A stretch of 64,000 bases of DNA from Hypericum androsaemum (GCA_963995505.1 OZ023185.1:14767691-14831690), one strand, 5' to 3'; shown: positions 45,254-57,915, numbered from the stretch's first letter. The notes: generated by a model from the sequence alone, not told the origin. Numbers and translations: made by a program.

Positions 45254-48190
45254 TGTAATACCCTAGTCCTTTAATAATATTTGTCCGACTTAAGTGAAGT
45301 ATACTTAGTCGTAATGAAATATTGGATTTTTTTGGATTAAGATTGCTATGTAAATATAGTGCCACTGATAGTTGGAAGGAATGCATCTGATATCTCAGAC
45401 TACCTCAGATATGCTGCGATAAATTGAACATAACTTCTTCATTCGGGATTCAAAATAGATTATTCAAAATGGTATTGAAAGGTAAGATGTGGACCTATAA
45501 GCTTACGAAGACATGAATTTATCATGCTAGCAATTTGGTCCAAACCTAGCAAGTTGATAAACGACATGTGTATTGTCGATTCTTAAAGTGCTTCGGTTGG
45601 ACTTCTCGGTCTTTATTTTAACAAAAATTTAAGTTCCTATACTTTTATGAAGTGTGTATAGACATGATTTAGTCTTATAAGGATTCTAGATCAATCTCAA
45701 CAAAGCCTACATAAATAATTCTCAAGTGTTATGAAGTTAGTTGGTCAAGTTTCGACAGCATTGACACGTGTTCGGTAAATTGGACACATCTTCCTCAATT
45801 TTGCTCCAAATAGTACAAGTAAATATGATCCAGAAACTAGACAAATAGGCCTACAATTAAGCAGAGAACGAGTTTGGGAAATAAGTAAATGAAGTTGGTG
45901 AAAAACGGAACTCAATATGCTATGTCCTGATTGGACCCCTTGGAAAAGCCATCCAATCATGTTTCACCACTTGGAAATTTGTTAGAATTAGTTGAGAACG
46001 TGAGTCATATAGGATGGTGACTCACCTATACTCTTTTAGGACTTAGAAAATTAAAAGAAGAGGTAAGAAACTCTAGAGATAAGCCAGAAAACGAAAGAGA
46101 AAAAAAAGAAGAGAGAGAAGGAGGTCAACAAAGAATAGTTCGGTAAGTTAGTTTTTGCTTTAATTTGCAATTTATAGTCTTCTTAAAAGTTGTATAGGAC
46201 TCAATGAGATTTCCAACCGTATATTATATGTACTATTTGGATTAAGGAATCAATGAGAAATTAGTTTTGAATGACAGACTAATAACTGGAGTATACAAGT
46301 GAGCTGGTGAAAAAAGAAGTATTCGGTAAGTATCCTTTGGCTTAGAATTGGACTTCCATATCTTCATAAGTGTTGTAGAGGACTTCAAAAGCTTTCTAAC
46401 CATATATGATTGGTCATAATTGGATAAAGGAATCGACCTAAAATATATTTTGAACTACGGACTATTTGTTCAAGTATACAGTCAAGATGGTGGAAGAAGA
46501 AGTTCTTGGTACATATATTTGGACTCCGAATTGGACTTTGGTGCCTTCATATAGTTTGTAGAGGACTTAAATACCTTACTAATGGTATATCATATGCTCT
46601 GTTTGGATCAAGAAATCATTATCAAACCTTAGTTGAGCTACGGACTAACTTTCAGGTTTCAGAATTGAGGTGGTTCAAGAGTAACAACTTGATAAGTAAT
46701 TTCTTTGGACTTTTAAGTTGATTTTTGGACTCGGTGTGATCATGAAAGAATAGAGCAGTGGAATATTGATGAAGATATGTACTTGGTTTTGTGTGATATT
46801 GAGTTATAAGGGCTGCTTACCGAAGTTAGTGTGAATGGCCTTACCTTGTACTCGGTGTGTGTTCGATTGGCCAAAACAGATCTTTTTATGAAATTATGAT
46901 CACAAATAATTATTGTACATGATGGTAAGTTAATATTAGACCAGTGACTGAAAGGATGCAAGCGACTTTGATGGACTTAAGTTATTTCTGACGTTGGTTA
47001 TCGATTGTGCCAAAGTTGGTTATTTTTAAGTGTTGGAAGTGATTTGCTTGGGGAAGTGAGGAGCTGACCTCACTTTGTGATTGAAAATTATTATACAGAG
47101 TATGTGAAGCTTCCACAAAGTTCTTGGTGGAAGAAATAAGCTTGGGAAGAAGGGTGGACAAAGGTACAAAGTGAAAGTAGAATTGAATTAGGAATGAGCA
47201 TTCGCGGAGCGATCTTCATTAGGGTAAGCATATAGATCATGACAACTTTGGTTTGTTTGGTACATGTGCATCTTTCAGACTTAAGTATGTGCATGCATAT
47301 AGGTTTTGTTTATGAATTCATCTTGTTCATATGTGTTATGTTTGGTCTTACTTGGGTCAGATTTATGAAATGTGTTGCATATGTGTATGGCCAGCTAGAG
47401 AACATGCTTTGGTCTATGTGAATTTTTGTATGTTTGGTACGTTGTTTGTGGATGGCGGATGATGAGGTCTACCCGTGACCAACCAGGGCTGTTGGCATAT
47501 GTGCACATATACTGAGGATACAAGGATTCTGATATGATATGATATGTTTGGCCGGCGGGTTGGTTTCTGATGGCGCCTTTAAGATATGGTATCCTCGTAT
47601 CGGCGTGGGAGTGACACTATCTAGACCTATCTGAAGTCCATCCGATATGTGTTATATGTTTGTGAAGGTCTATCTGAAATTTTGGTTATGTTTGATATGT
47701 GATTGCTTGATGACCTTATTTGTGAGATGGTCTTTTGTTGTCTTGGCTTTGTGTTCGTATTATTTGAGTTTGATGTGGGACATAGTTAAGTTCTGTCTCT
47801 CCCACATGTATCTGACATAACCAACACGTTATGTTATATCTGCTTAAAGAGTGTTTCCCCAAACACTCACCCCCATCTCACCAGTTTTGCAGGTTCATTT
47901 ATGTGGCCTTGTATCCATCCGGAGATAGCTTTGTTGGTGTCAAGTCAATTTGTTTCTTCACGAATTGAATAAAGTCTCCGGCATCCATTTTGCTCTTTTG
48001 TCTAATAGCTCCGTAGCCACAGTGTTCACATTGATCCTGGGGATAGTGTAAAAATAATTGTATTTCATTTAGTTTTTAAGACCGAAAATTTTGTAAAGTA
48101 AAATACATTTGAGGCTGGCTAGACTCGTTAGGTATTGTAAATGGGTTTGGGTCTAGAGCCGGTCACCGACCCCAAATTTGGGTCGTGATA
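45254..48190 (+). repeat. Right LTR of the nested Gypsy element
   Basis: About 2937 bp. Contains three diverged repeats of about 182 bp (starting near 46138, 46320 and 46501), each with a GGTA(A/C)-like start, a GTTGTAGAGGACT-like centre and a GGAT(T/A)AA(G)GAAT segment. The deletion in the left LTR removed most of this block. Confidence 0.85.
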
Positions 48191-51100
48191 GGTGACATTA
48201 CATAAGCTAATAGATGAGAACTAAGTAATGGATTCTGGACTATCAACATTTGGAATTAATACTAGAAGTGTCTCATTTACCTCCAGAGGCAAGGTACCAG
48301 TGCCAAAAGCACATCGAATAAATGAGAGGAGAGATGGATGGACCAAGTGCCAAAACTTTTTATAAAAAATATCCTGAAACCATCAACACCAGAGGCTTTG
48401 AATGGAGACATATTTGACAATGCCTTATAGACTTCCTTCTCTAGCACTTAGCATGCATAACTTTCACTATCAGCCTCTGACTATGCCGAAAATAACCCCA
48501 TCAGTAAGAAAGCACCCGAACCTGGAGAGTCGACCTAATAGAGGCTCTTTTAGTAATCATGTGCTAACTCCTCCAACTCGGTCGCATCCGTCATCTAAGA
48601 GCCTTCTAAATTCTTTAACTCCACCAATTATTCTTCCTTCAGTGAACCAAGGTGGCTGTATGAAAGAAGGTAGTGTTACAGAGATCCTTCTATCATCGTG
48701 ATGTATGAAAGAAGTGGATCTCATTAACCTCCACGCCAGATCCACTTCTCTCGTGATTTCTGCATCCATAAAATTTTATGTCACTCCGATCAATTGTTGA
48801 TTGGAGCCCCACCAACCTGGCATAAAGTCATCATTTTTAGAAATCAATGTTGCTAAAAATAGTTGCCAAAAATATTTGAATTCCAAAGCCGGAGATCCTA
48901 TTTGAGGGATTCCAAAGCTCTATGAACAATAGCAGCTGTATCTCATTTATCCTCTACCACTCTATGAAACCAGGGATGCAAAAGCCATGCCGCGTGAAAC
49001 GTAAAGGCCTACGCTTCCTATGCCAAGTGTCATTTGCATCAAAAGAAATCAACAGAGGATTATGGTCAAACTAATAGCGAGCAAGATGCCAGACCTTACC
49101 TTCTGACCACCAAACTCTCCAACAAGCATTACACAATGCTCTATTCAATCTCTTGGAAACTCTTCCCTCAGCACTCGTACCCCGTGAACATGTGTACGGC
49201 GAGCCTGAAAACCCAAGATCAATGTGGCTATTTTGGTGCACCCAATCTCCAAATCGTAGATCATGCACTCGAACGCCCTCTGTACCACTCATCCGTTCGG
49301 ACATAATTACTATAGAGTTCAAATCACCATCAACCACCCAGGGAGTATAATATCACGTTGTCAATCTTTCAATCTCCTCCCATTATGGCTATGAACATGT
49401 TATTGGTGGACTAGCATATACAAGATTAAACATGGAAGGAGTTTGGTCGAGGTAAGAAATTTTACAGTGGAGATATTGTTCATGTTTACTTAAAACTACC
49501 ATATCCCCTCTTTACGGCCTCAGGCCTCCACTCGGTGAAAGTTCAACCCAATCTTACAACAAACTTTATCCGCTTGAGCACCTTTAATTTGGTCTCCAAT
49601 AAAGCCACAACACTAACATCATGAAATCTGAGCAGATATTTCAGCGCTCAAACAAACCCTACTTTCCGAGTACCACAACAATTCCAAACTAAGGCCTTAT
49701 AAATCATATAAAATAGATTATGAAGAAAAGGAGCATGTGCACTATTAATGAGGCTCAACACTATCTTCATCCGAATGGCATACAATATGATCCATATTCG
49801 ATGATCTGCCAACGTCCATCACTAAAGGACCCAAAGCTTGTACATCAGGCGCGTCGTTACCTTTATCTGAAGGACCATTATAGCATTCAATAGACCCAAA
49901 GTTTGTATGTCGTCTCCCTCAACACCAACTAGCACAAGATTGCAGCCCTTTGACAAAGGAGATAACGCCTGAGTCTGTAGGTCTGTCCCTACGAAAAGTT
50001 ATGATGCATGGTTAGCATCTTATTTGTCCTTCTCATCTATATGCAGGGGTTGCTAGACGAGCCTGATTGGGAATGAAATATTTGTTTAGAGCCAAAACCT
50101 TAGCAGAATGGGATGTATGTGGGCCAACATTATGCACCACTTTTATTTGGGTTAGCACTGAAAGTGATATGAGAGGTGCTGGGATGTGGGTCACCACCAA
50201 TTACAGGCACAACATCCGATTTTTAATTGTCCAAAGTACTAAACATATTTTTTATAGGGTATTAAACCTATTGCCCCACTAACACTCGCACAAATAGTAG
50301 ACTTGGGCAAATATTGTCCTTTCCTTAAACAACCATCCATGGACCCATTGCATGTGGTACCAAAATGGGAACAACAGACGCATGAGTCTCCCCATTTTGA
50401 TCAACATATGAAGAGTGCTCATATGCTTCTAGTGTGCCAAGAGGATGTCCCGTGGTTGGACTTGAATAGGGACATATCTCCTGTAGATGGCCGAACCGAC
50501 CACATAAAAAATATATGGTGTGCAGTCCTTCATACTCAATCTTCTGCTTCGTACCATTCAAAATGCCCTCTCAGTTTATCCTCTGTGTTTGGATGTACCC
50601 TAAACGGGTGATCCATAGACTGGGAAACATAGTTCAACGAATTCTTATTGTAGTACTGGATTGGCAAATTGGAAAGGCAAATCAAGGATCAAACCATCCT
50701 AATTTCTTGACTCAGCGGATTGAAACTGCCATCCCAAAGTTGGATGGTGAGATTGTGATCCTGTATCATCCAAGGGCCACCAGAAAGTGCCAACTAAAAG
50801 TCATCTTCATCCGAGAAGCAGGCTAGGAAATAGTTGTTCAGCAGGTCCACCAAATGTAACAATGCCCTAGGGATCCACAACTATTTGATTAGAGTAAATA
50901 AAGCCTGATAACTGACATTTTCCAACACCTTAATGATAGGAGTGCACACCCACGGTATCGCCAACCGCTCCCGAGCTTGAGGCATGAGATTGATTTCTGG
51001 TCGTGAAGGACATGTTTCCAATTCCAGGGTGACCAAACCATTAGCAAGCCAATCCTCTTCCTTCTCTAACATAGATGGACTATGATTCTCCATTAAGTTC

Positions 51101-51390
51101 TAGACTGTATCACGATAAGATTTGCATGCAGTGGGGTCTGGTAGAATCTAAAAGGTATAGGAAACTTGTGAAGCAACATCGTGCATAAAGATATCTGCAT
51201 CAGGGTTAAACATCGGGGCAAAAGGTGCATTGGTTGTGGGTAAAGGGATAGTCTGTAGATATAGTGTTTGGGGGTGATCAAGGGGTTTCGGTGGCTAAAA
51301 ATTGGGGCCAGGGGTGGTGCTGGTGGTGTGCGTGGGGAACTGGTGGGGAACATGAGAGGAGTGGTTAGAGTTCTCCTTGAGGCAGTTTTT
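48191..51390 (-). mobile_element. LINE, 5' part of the remnant
   Basis: Minus-strand translation shows an ORF1-like Gag segment with a zinc-knuckle relic, IYFLCGRFGHLQEIC (50510-50466), whose first Cys is Tyr. Endonuclease traces lie near 49337-49071 (GDLNSIVIMSERMSG, HIDLGFSGSPYTCSRG, RVSKRLNRALCN). A pre-RT segment lies at 48769-48557. Frames are broken by many stops. The 5' end is near 51390, next to the duplicated flank of the root cap unit. Confidence 0.82.
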
Positions 51391-51570
51391 TTTCTTACTT
51401 TAGATAACTCATATATTTATTCAAGTTGCCTCAAGCATCCATTGCAAGTGGTTACAGTCACCTGAATTTAACCCGGCACTTGAATTGCTAAATTTACAAT
51501 CTAAATTGAATTTAGGAAAAAATGAACCCAAAAGTCAAACACTAATAGACTGAATTTGTACAAAATAAAG

Positions 51571-52393
51571 GGCATTCTATTAACTAATCTTTCATATAAA
51601 AATTTTTATGGCATAAATGGTAAGAAATATTTGAAATTTTAAAAAATATATTATTTTCAAATTTTCAAATAAAAAAATGTCATTGAAAAAACACTTTTAG
51701 TAGTAACAAACAATACTCACTTTTAATTATCTGATGTTCACAGTTAAAATAAAAAATTGAGTAACGTGGACCATGAGTCTTTTTGTTATTTCTAGATTGG
51801 CGGCTATCATTTTTTTAGAAGGATGGCATGAAGCCTATATTAGATAAACGAGATAAAATATAGAAAAAAATACATAGACGAAATATGTAAACACTAAACA
51901 GAAGGTGAAAACGAATCTGAATGAAGCAGAGAGGCATAGGTAGAAATGAAAGGTGGACGAGAAGCTACGAGAGTAAACATCCTATGCGGAAATCTGCGAA
52001 GACTAGCATCAGCTAATAACCATAAGGTTACGCTATAGACATAACCTCGTGGACATTTGAATGCATACGAGATGCATGCAAATGATAGCCTAGGTCGAAC
52101 GAATCCAATCAAGAGAAGTTTATTCGCCTGCAGCAACAGAAAAAATATCAAGATCTGTACGGATCTCAGATCTAGCTTAAGCTGATGCAAGCAAATGACA
52201 GTAACCCAAAATGAACACATATTCCCCAAAAACCACCAAACAAATGGGGTTTAGACAAATTTGTAGCAAACAAAAAAGCAGATAAAATGACACATGAAAA
52301 GAGGAAGCTAAAATGATAAGGATACGGATAGAGATCATTTGAACTCACCGACAACTTTCAGTAACAACCTGATAGAAGTCCACTGTAACAACA
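51571..52393. other. Spacer, no recognised gene
   Basis: AT-rich. A frame at 52229-51894 (minus) shows no family resemblance. The Copia remnant at 52394-53699 sits inside this sequence, which continues at 53700-53797. Confidence 0.4.
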
Positions 52394-53699
52394 TGATAGA
52401 GTTAGCTGTAGAACCTATCTTCTGTTGTATTTATCTTTAGGTCATATGTCATTATCTTGTACAGGCTACGTGCCTATTTAATGTATCCGCACTGCACATA
52501 ATCAATACAAGAGAACCATTCTCTACATGGTATCAGAGCTAAATTTGCTCTAGTCGAGCTAAAAATCCTCTTCCTCTTCCTGTTATTCGTGGCTGCTTTT
52601 TGTCTTGTCTCTCTGCCGTAATCATGTCTTCTTCTGCTGCACTTCCTGCTGCCACGCAAGCACAGATGCTGGCCTCGATCCCTCAGTTCTCGCAGAAGTT
52701 AACAGCGGGAAACTACCTTCTCTGGCGGCTCTAGTTAGAGCCGATGCTTCGTGGCCATGGTATATTTCACCATATTGAAGGCAACATCCCACCGCCGTCT
52801 CCCACTCGTGCTGGAACTCCCACTTCCTCGGTTGATGATGCCGATACGGGTTCCACTGATGCTACTCCCAATCCGGAGTATGAGTCTTGGTATTAACAGG
52901 ATCAGATAATCCTGTCCTTAATCACGTTCTCAGTATCCAGTGAGCTTCTACCTCAACTTTTCGGCTGTCTCACTGCTCGAGAAGCCTGGCAGCGGCTTGC
53001 TCGAGTGTATGCTTCCACCTCCCGGGCGAAGTTCAAGTGTCTCAAGATGTCTCTCGATCACATCAAGAAGGGATCAGATTCCATTGACAAGTACCTTCTG
53101 AAAGCAAAAACCCTAGTAGATCAATTGGCCACCTTGGTCATGTCACTGCTGAAGACGACCTCGTCGACAAGGTGTTGGTCGGACTGCCCGAGGAGTACCG
53201 TCCGTTCATCCGAAATGTTGAATCCTGCATCGATCCTGTTGCTCTCCAGGATCTTCACGCCCAACTCCTCAGTGAGGAGATGAACCTACAGTGGTCTGAA
53301 TCTGTCGTGGCTGACCTTGTCCCTTTAGCCAATTATGGCACTCACTCAACCTCTCGTGGCGGTCGAGGTGGCCGCGGTAATGGTCGCTCCAATGGCGGCC
53401 GTGGAGGCTTTTCTGGATCCTCTTTTGGAGGTTCCCCTTCCTTCACCAGTGGGCCTGGGCTCCTTGGCAGCCACCCACAAGGATATGGAAATAAAGAGGC
53501 TCGCTACAATAGTAATTATGAAGCCCGTCATTATTCTGGACCAGGCCGTTCAGAAGTAAGCCCACGAAACATCTCAGATATTCAATGTCATAATTGTCGA
53601 GGCTTTGGCCATTTAGCTCGTGATTATCTTGTACAGGCAATGTGCCTATTTAATGTATCTGCACTGCACATAATCAATACAAGAGAACCATTCTCTACA
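52394..53699 (+). mobile_element. Copia element reduced to LTR, gag and LTR end
   Basis: The left LTR ends ...CCATTCTCTACA at 52527, followed directly by TGGTATCAGAGC, an initiator Met tRNA primer site. Gag starts at 52624 (MSSSAALPAATQAQMLASI). In-frame stops sit where Gln is expected (WRL*LEP). A one-base deletion near 53139 moves the frame from 53005-53283 to 53172-53738. A Gly/Arg/Ser-rich tail and a zinc knuckle start (CHNCRGFGHLARD) follow. At 53623 the sequence jumps straight into the 3' LTR end, again ending CCATTCTCTACA at 53699. All of pol is missing. The LTR start near 52394 and the target duplication are uncertain. Confidence 0.82.
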
Positions 53700-53805
53700 A
53701 AAAACACAAACATGCATGACATAAGCAACATAAGATAGATAACTAATAAATTAAAACAGAAAGAGAAAAATACCGAGGGCCGAAGGTGCACCAACCCCTC
53801 TGGAC

Positions 53806-54128
53806 TATGGGTGAGCAAACAAACCAAAAACTGTCAAACGGGATCAATCCGGATGAAAAAAAAGGGATCAAATCAGACCAAATGTAAAAATAGTCCAATC
53901 CGGTTTGCAAAAATATGCAAAATCTGGTTTCCGGTCTAGTCCGGTCTGGAACTCATTTTTGTGTGTTTTTTGGGTACTCTGGTCTGATTTTAGGTCAAAC
54001 CAGACCAGACCCGGACTAGACCGGAGTGAGTCCGGTCCGATCCAATTTGTTATATTCCTAAAATTTTGGTTCTGGTCCGGTCCAGTTTTTTTCGGTTAAG
54101 TCTGATCCGGTCAGCTTGCTCACTCCTA
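53806..54128. mobile_element. Short non-autonomous hAT element, 323 bp
   Basis: Ends are TATGGGTGAGCAAAC and, on the opposite strand, TAGGAGTGAGCAAGC. The flanking 8-bp words are CTCTGGAC (53798-53805) and CTCCGGAC (54129-54136), one mismatch. The interior is packed with GGTCCGGT/ACCGGACC-like words on both strands, typical of subterminal repeats in this class. No coding capacity. Confidence 0.85.
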
Positions 54129-54136
54129 CTCCGGAC

Positions 54137-54667
54137 CCCATTGAAGTTTTGTGCCTGGTCCAGCTACATCACCAAATAACTAATTAATTTCTCTCTCATT
54201 AATATATAATTCAACCCAAGTCAACATTTAAGTACTTTTATTGGTGTCGTAGTCCAACCAAGTCACTAAATAAATAATTAATTTCTCTCAGTCCACATAT
54301 CATTTAGATTTAATTTATATTTATATATATATTGTAATAAATATACTAAAGTTACATATTTAATTACTAAAGAATTTTCATAGTATTAGCTATACGTATT
54401 TTCATAGAGAATTGAAAATATTGAGCTCTATTTATAGAGAATTGAAAAATATGAATTTTCATATTTTTACCAAATAACAGTGTGTAATGTGTCATTCAAT
54501 TAGATTAAAAAAGCAAAAAAAAGGATTAGTTTGCTGATCTGGTCAATGTCAGAGACTATCGGCCGCCCTTTGTCACCACGAAGCGGCCTTATTATTTTTG
54601 TCAATTTTATTAAATTTTCTACTTTGTCCTATATGAGGGTAGGGACTACGGTGCACGTGGTCACCAC
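54137..54667. other. AT-rich spacer, no recognised gene
   Basis: Nothing recognised; ends with TAAAG at 54668-54672, the left target duplication of the next element. Confidence 0.5.
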
Positions 54668-54672
54668 TAAAG

Positions 54673-55078
54673 TGTTAGGAATACAGCAACCAAGAGAACA
54701 AAACGGGCAAAGAACACGGACACAAGAGGTAACGTAGTTCGGCCATATGCCTACGTCCACAGGGAGAAATGAGAACTTTTATTGATGGATCTGACTCACA
54801 AAGCGATACAAAACCCTTGGGTAACACGTCCTTAAATAATAGACGAACCCTTGGAGTACAAGAAACCTATCTAGGTCATCCTACGAGTCTAAAATGAGAG
54901 TCCGAGCAAAACAGAAAATGGCTGTTAGTGCCACCTAGCGGTCGCTAGGGGCCTAGCGGCCGCTAGGTCCTCAAAAACCCAAACTTCTGTAACACCCCTC
55001 TAGCGGTCGCTAGGGGGCTAGCAGTCGCTAGCTCATCAGACTTTTCCACATTGTTAATTTCTTGACACAATTCCAACA
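54673..55078 (-). repeat. 3' LTR of the minus-strand Copia element
   Basis: TGTTAGGAAT...TTCCAACA. Carries CTAGCGGTCGCTAG at 54935-54948 and 55000-55013. Longer than the right LTR by about 18 bp. Confidence 0.92.
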
Positions 55079-55592
55079 ATCTCCACCTTGGCAAGAAATC
55101 ATCTCGTGCGAGAAATTATGAAGTTTCACCCGAATTTCAACAAACTCCACCTTGATGAAACACCACCCCATGAAGAACCATAAGAACTTGAAAAACTAAA
55201 CCGACTCTACCGACTGCACCTCTAACCATAGATAACCACATCAATAAGACCATCTCAACTTTCTCTCCACATTTTATTCAATCACTTGGAGCTAGTCCCC
55301 AAGCTCGAGCCTCCGAGCTTGCCTGGCCTATTTCCTCCAAACTTTATTGAACCCCAACTAGCAACTCCACCTGCAGAAGCAACCTTGTGATCAATAGACG
55401 CGTCCTCTATTTTTTGGTCAGCCTCATGCTCCGCAACCTTGAACTACTTTTTCGCTAGACCTTCTTGCCTCAAACTAATGCTACGTGCTATAGCATACAA
55501 CGAGCAACCTTTTGTTCCACAAAATAGAACCCTCGACATGCCACGAACTTCATTGTTCGGCCTTGAGTGAGATACCTACTTTTCCTATGGTG

Positions 55593-57051
55593 TCACCAAC
55601 GGCTTCCATGCCCAATGCCAAACCTACCCAACACCTTTGACATGCACGTTCCTTTAGACAACCATAGCGGGGGCCAGCTAACAAAGATTCTCTGAGACAA
55701 CCATGGCTCCTTGCCAACCATGCCTCCATGAAATAACCATAGCTTGTTATTCATGTCTCCGTGAATCACAACTGCACTCAAACCATCCATGTCAAGCCTT
55801 TGCTCCCTCATAGGAACCAACCTCATATGACCTGAGCTTTTTCCTTCTCCATCGGAACTCAAAGATGTGACTCCACCTACAACAGTGCCCCCTACTAACC
55901 TGTATGTATTCCTTGCATCTCTTTCACCCTTCAACACCACCATAGCATCCTTCTCCACCTCAATTAGCCCGCCTACAAACTTATAGCCATACCCGTTATA
56001 ATCCAAGGCTCCTAATGAGATCAAATTCCTCTCCAACTTCGGAACATGCCTAACCCCACACAACTTTACCACGACACCATCCTACATCTTGATCCGGATA
56101 TCACCTATGTCAGTGAGTCTACAAGCGGAACCATCACCCATAGTCACCATACCTGAATCAACAAACTTGTAGGTGTCGAACCACCCTCTCTTGGGCGTCA
56201 TGTGAAAGGAACAAGCGCTTTCCAAAATCCAGGAATCAGAGTGCTTTGGACCTGACAAAACAGAAAGACAGTCACCTTTCGACCTGTCCGAATAAGAGGC
56301 CATATTCATGGAACCAGATCTTTTTCCCTCGCGATCCCGAGTTCTTCTTGGACAATCCTTCTTCACATGCCCTTTTTCTCTGCACTCGAAGCAATTTCCT
56401 TTGAACCTCCTTAACTTGACTTGGATCCCCTTCCATCTTTTTCTTCACTACGACCACTATGGCTATCCCTCACAACCAGCCCTTCCATTCTTTCATCGCC
56501 AGTTTTCCTCCTTTGATGAAATCCTAGCAGAGCACTTCCAACACCAGAGACTCCTTTCTCCAAGTTAGAATTGTAACCAAATTCTTGTAGGAGCCTGGTA
56601 AGGAATTCAAGAGCAATAATGCCTTGTCTTCCTCCTCGAACTTCACATCAACCTTTCTCAAGTCGCTCATAAGTTGACTGAAAACATTGATGTGTTGGCT
56701 CAAATTTGAGCCCTCCTTCATGTTGAGCCCGTACAATCTTTGCTTAAGATAAAGCTTGTTCGACAAAGACTTAGACATATACCTTGCCTCCAATTTCTTC
56801 CATACCTCAGCTGGTGACTCCTCATCCATAACATGATACATCACATCGTCCGCTAAGCACAAGCAAATTGTCGCCACCGCCTTGGCCCCTAACTCCACCC
56901 ACTCTTGGTCCTCCATCTTTTCGGACTTCTTCTCCGAGAGCGCGATAACCATCCCTTATTCAACGAAGAGATCCTTGACACGCCTTTTTCATAACCCAAA
57001 ATTTGATGAACCATCAAACTTTACAAGAGCAAACTTCGCGCCATCCGACAT
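55593..57051 (-). pseudogene. Copia gag-protease remnant
   Basis: Starts MSDGAKFALVKFDGSSNFG at 57051; a TGA replaces Trp in the next codons (FGL*KRRV). Gag is open at 56952-56524 (LADDVMYHVMDEESPAEVW, LLLLNSLPGSY). The CCHC knuckle CFECREKGHVKKDC is at 56393-56352 in another frame. The protease segment at 56366-55593 has WILESACSFHM where the family has WILDSACSFHM, so the catalytic Asp is Glu. The end shows a decayed pre-integrase region. Not functional. Confidence 0.85.
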
Positions 57052-57077
57052 CCTCCAACCCAAGCTCTGATACCAAC

Positions 57078-57465
57078 TGTTAGAAATTCAGTAACTAAGA
57101 GAACAAAATGCGTAAAGAACACGGACACAAGAGGTAACGTGGTTCGGCCTAATGCTTACATCCACGGGGAGAAAGGAGAACTTTTATTGATGGATCCGAG
57201 TCACAAAGCCATACAAAACTCTTGGGTAACACGTCCTTATATAATAGACGAACTTTTGGAGTACAAGAAAACTATCTAGGTCGTCCTACGAATCCAAAAC
57301 AAGAGTCTGAGCAAAACAAGAAACGGCTGTCAGTGCCACCTAGCGGTCGCTAGGGGACTAGCGGCCGCTAGGTCCTCAGAAACTTGAACTTCTGTAACAC
57401 CCCCCTAGCGGTCGCTAGCTCATCAGACTTTTCCACATTGTTGATTTCTTGACACAATCCCAACA
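57078..57465 (-). repeat. 5' LTR of the minus-strand Copia element
   Basis: TGTTAGAAATTC...TCCCAACA. Carries CTAGCGGTCGCTAG at 57340-57353 and 57405-57418. Confidence 0.92.
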
Positions 57466-57915
57466 TAAAGATAGTCTTAGTACACTTAGTTGAGTTAAAA
57501 TTATTCCAACTCAAATTTTGAAAAATCTGAAATTCCAAGTTTGATATCATCAATCTCGAAATTGAGAATAAGAAGAAACGATGGAAATTCAAATTATATA
57601 TATGCTTTTGTTTATACTACATATTGTATAGATTCATTATACTGATTAATTTATATCTGAATCTTTTGTGACTTTTAAAAATGTCTCAAAATTCTCTCAG
57701 TAAATATATGCTTTACCAAATTATCTATATTGATGCGCAGATTTGTACATATGTCGTCCTTAACCATTTGAAGTAGATTCGATGACATATCTAGTTGTAA
57801 AAGAGAACTCAAATAACAAAACATTCAAACAACATTCTTATTCTTTTATTTCACCATACCTCTGGTGCAGTCCATTTATTATTACCAAAATCATAATTAA
57901 TTTTTTTGTTACATA

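Larger units (their letters stand above)
40529..48190 (+). mobile_element. Gypsy LTR retrotransposon, heavily decayed, nested in the LINE
   Basis: LTRs begin TGTAATACCCTAGTCC at 40529 and 45254. A primer-binding site matching initiator Met tRNA, TGGTATCAGAG, is at 42588-42598. The target word ATAGG is at 40524-40528 and at 48188-48192. The second site overlaps the expected LTR end by 3 bp, so the right boundary is uncertain (48187-48190). The interior holds only decayed pol. The LTRs differ strongly in length (about 2055 and 2937 bp) because of indels. Confidence 0.88.
54673..57465 (-). mobile_element. Copia LTR retrotransposon lacking integrase and reverse transcriptase
   Basis: Two LTRs: 54673-55078 (3') and 57078-57465 (5'). 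The target duplication TAAAG is at 54668-54672 and 57466-57470. The element reads on the minus strand: next to the right LTR is GTTGGTATCAGAG, an initiator Met tRNA primer site. The 2.0-kb interior has gag, zinc knuckle, protease and a trace of pre-integrase, then about 500 bp without domains before the 3' LTR. It is an internally deleted or non-autonomous copy. Confidence 0.93.
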
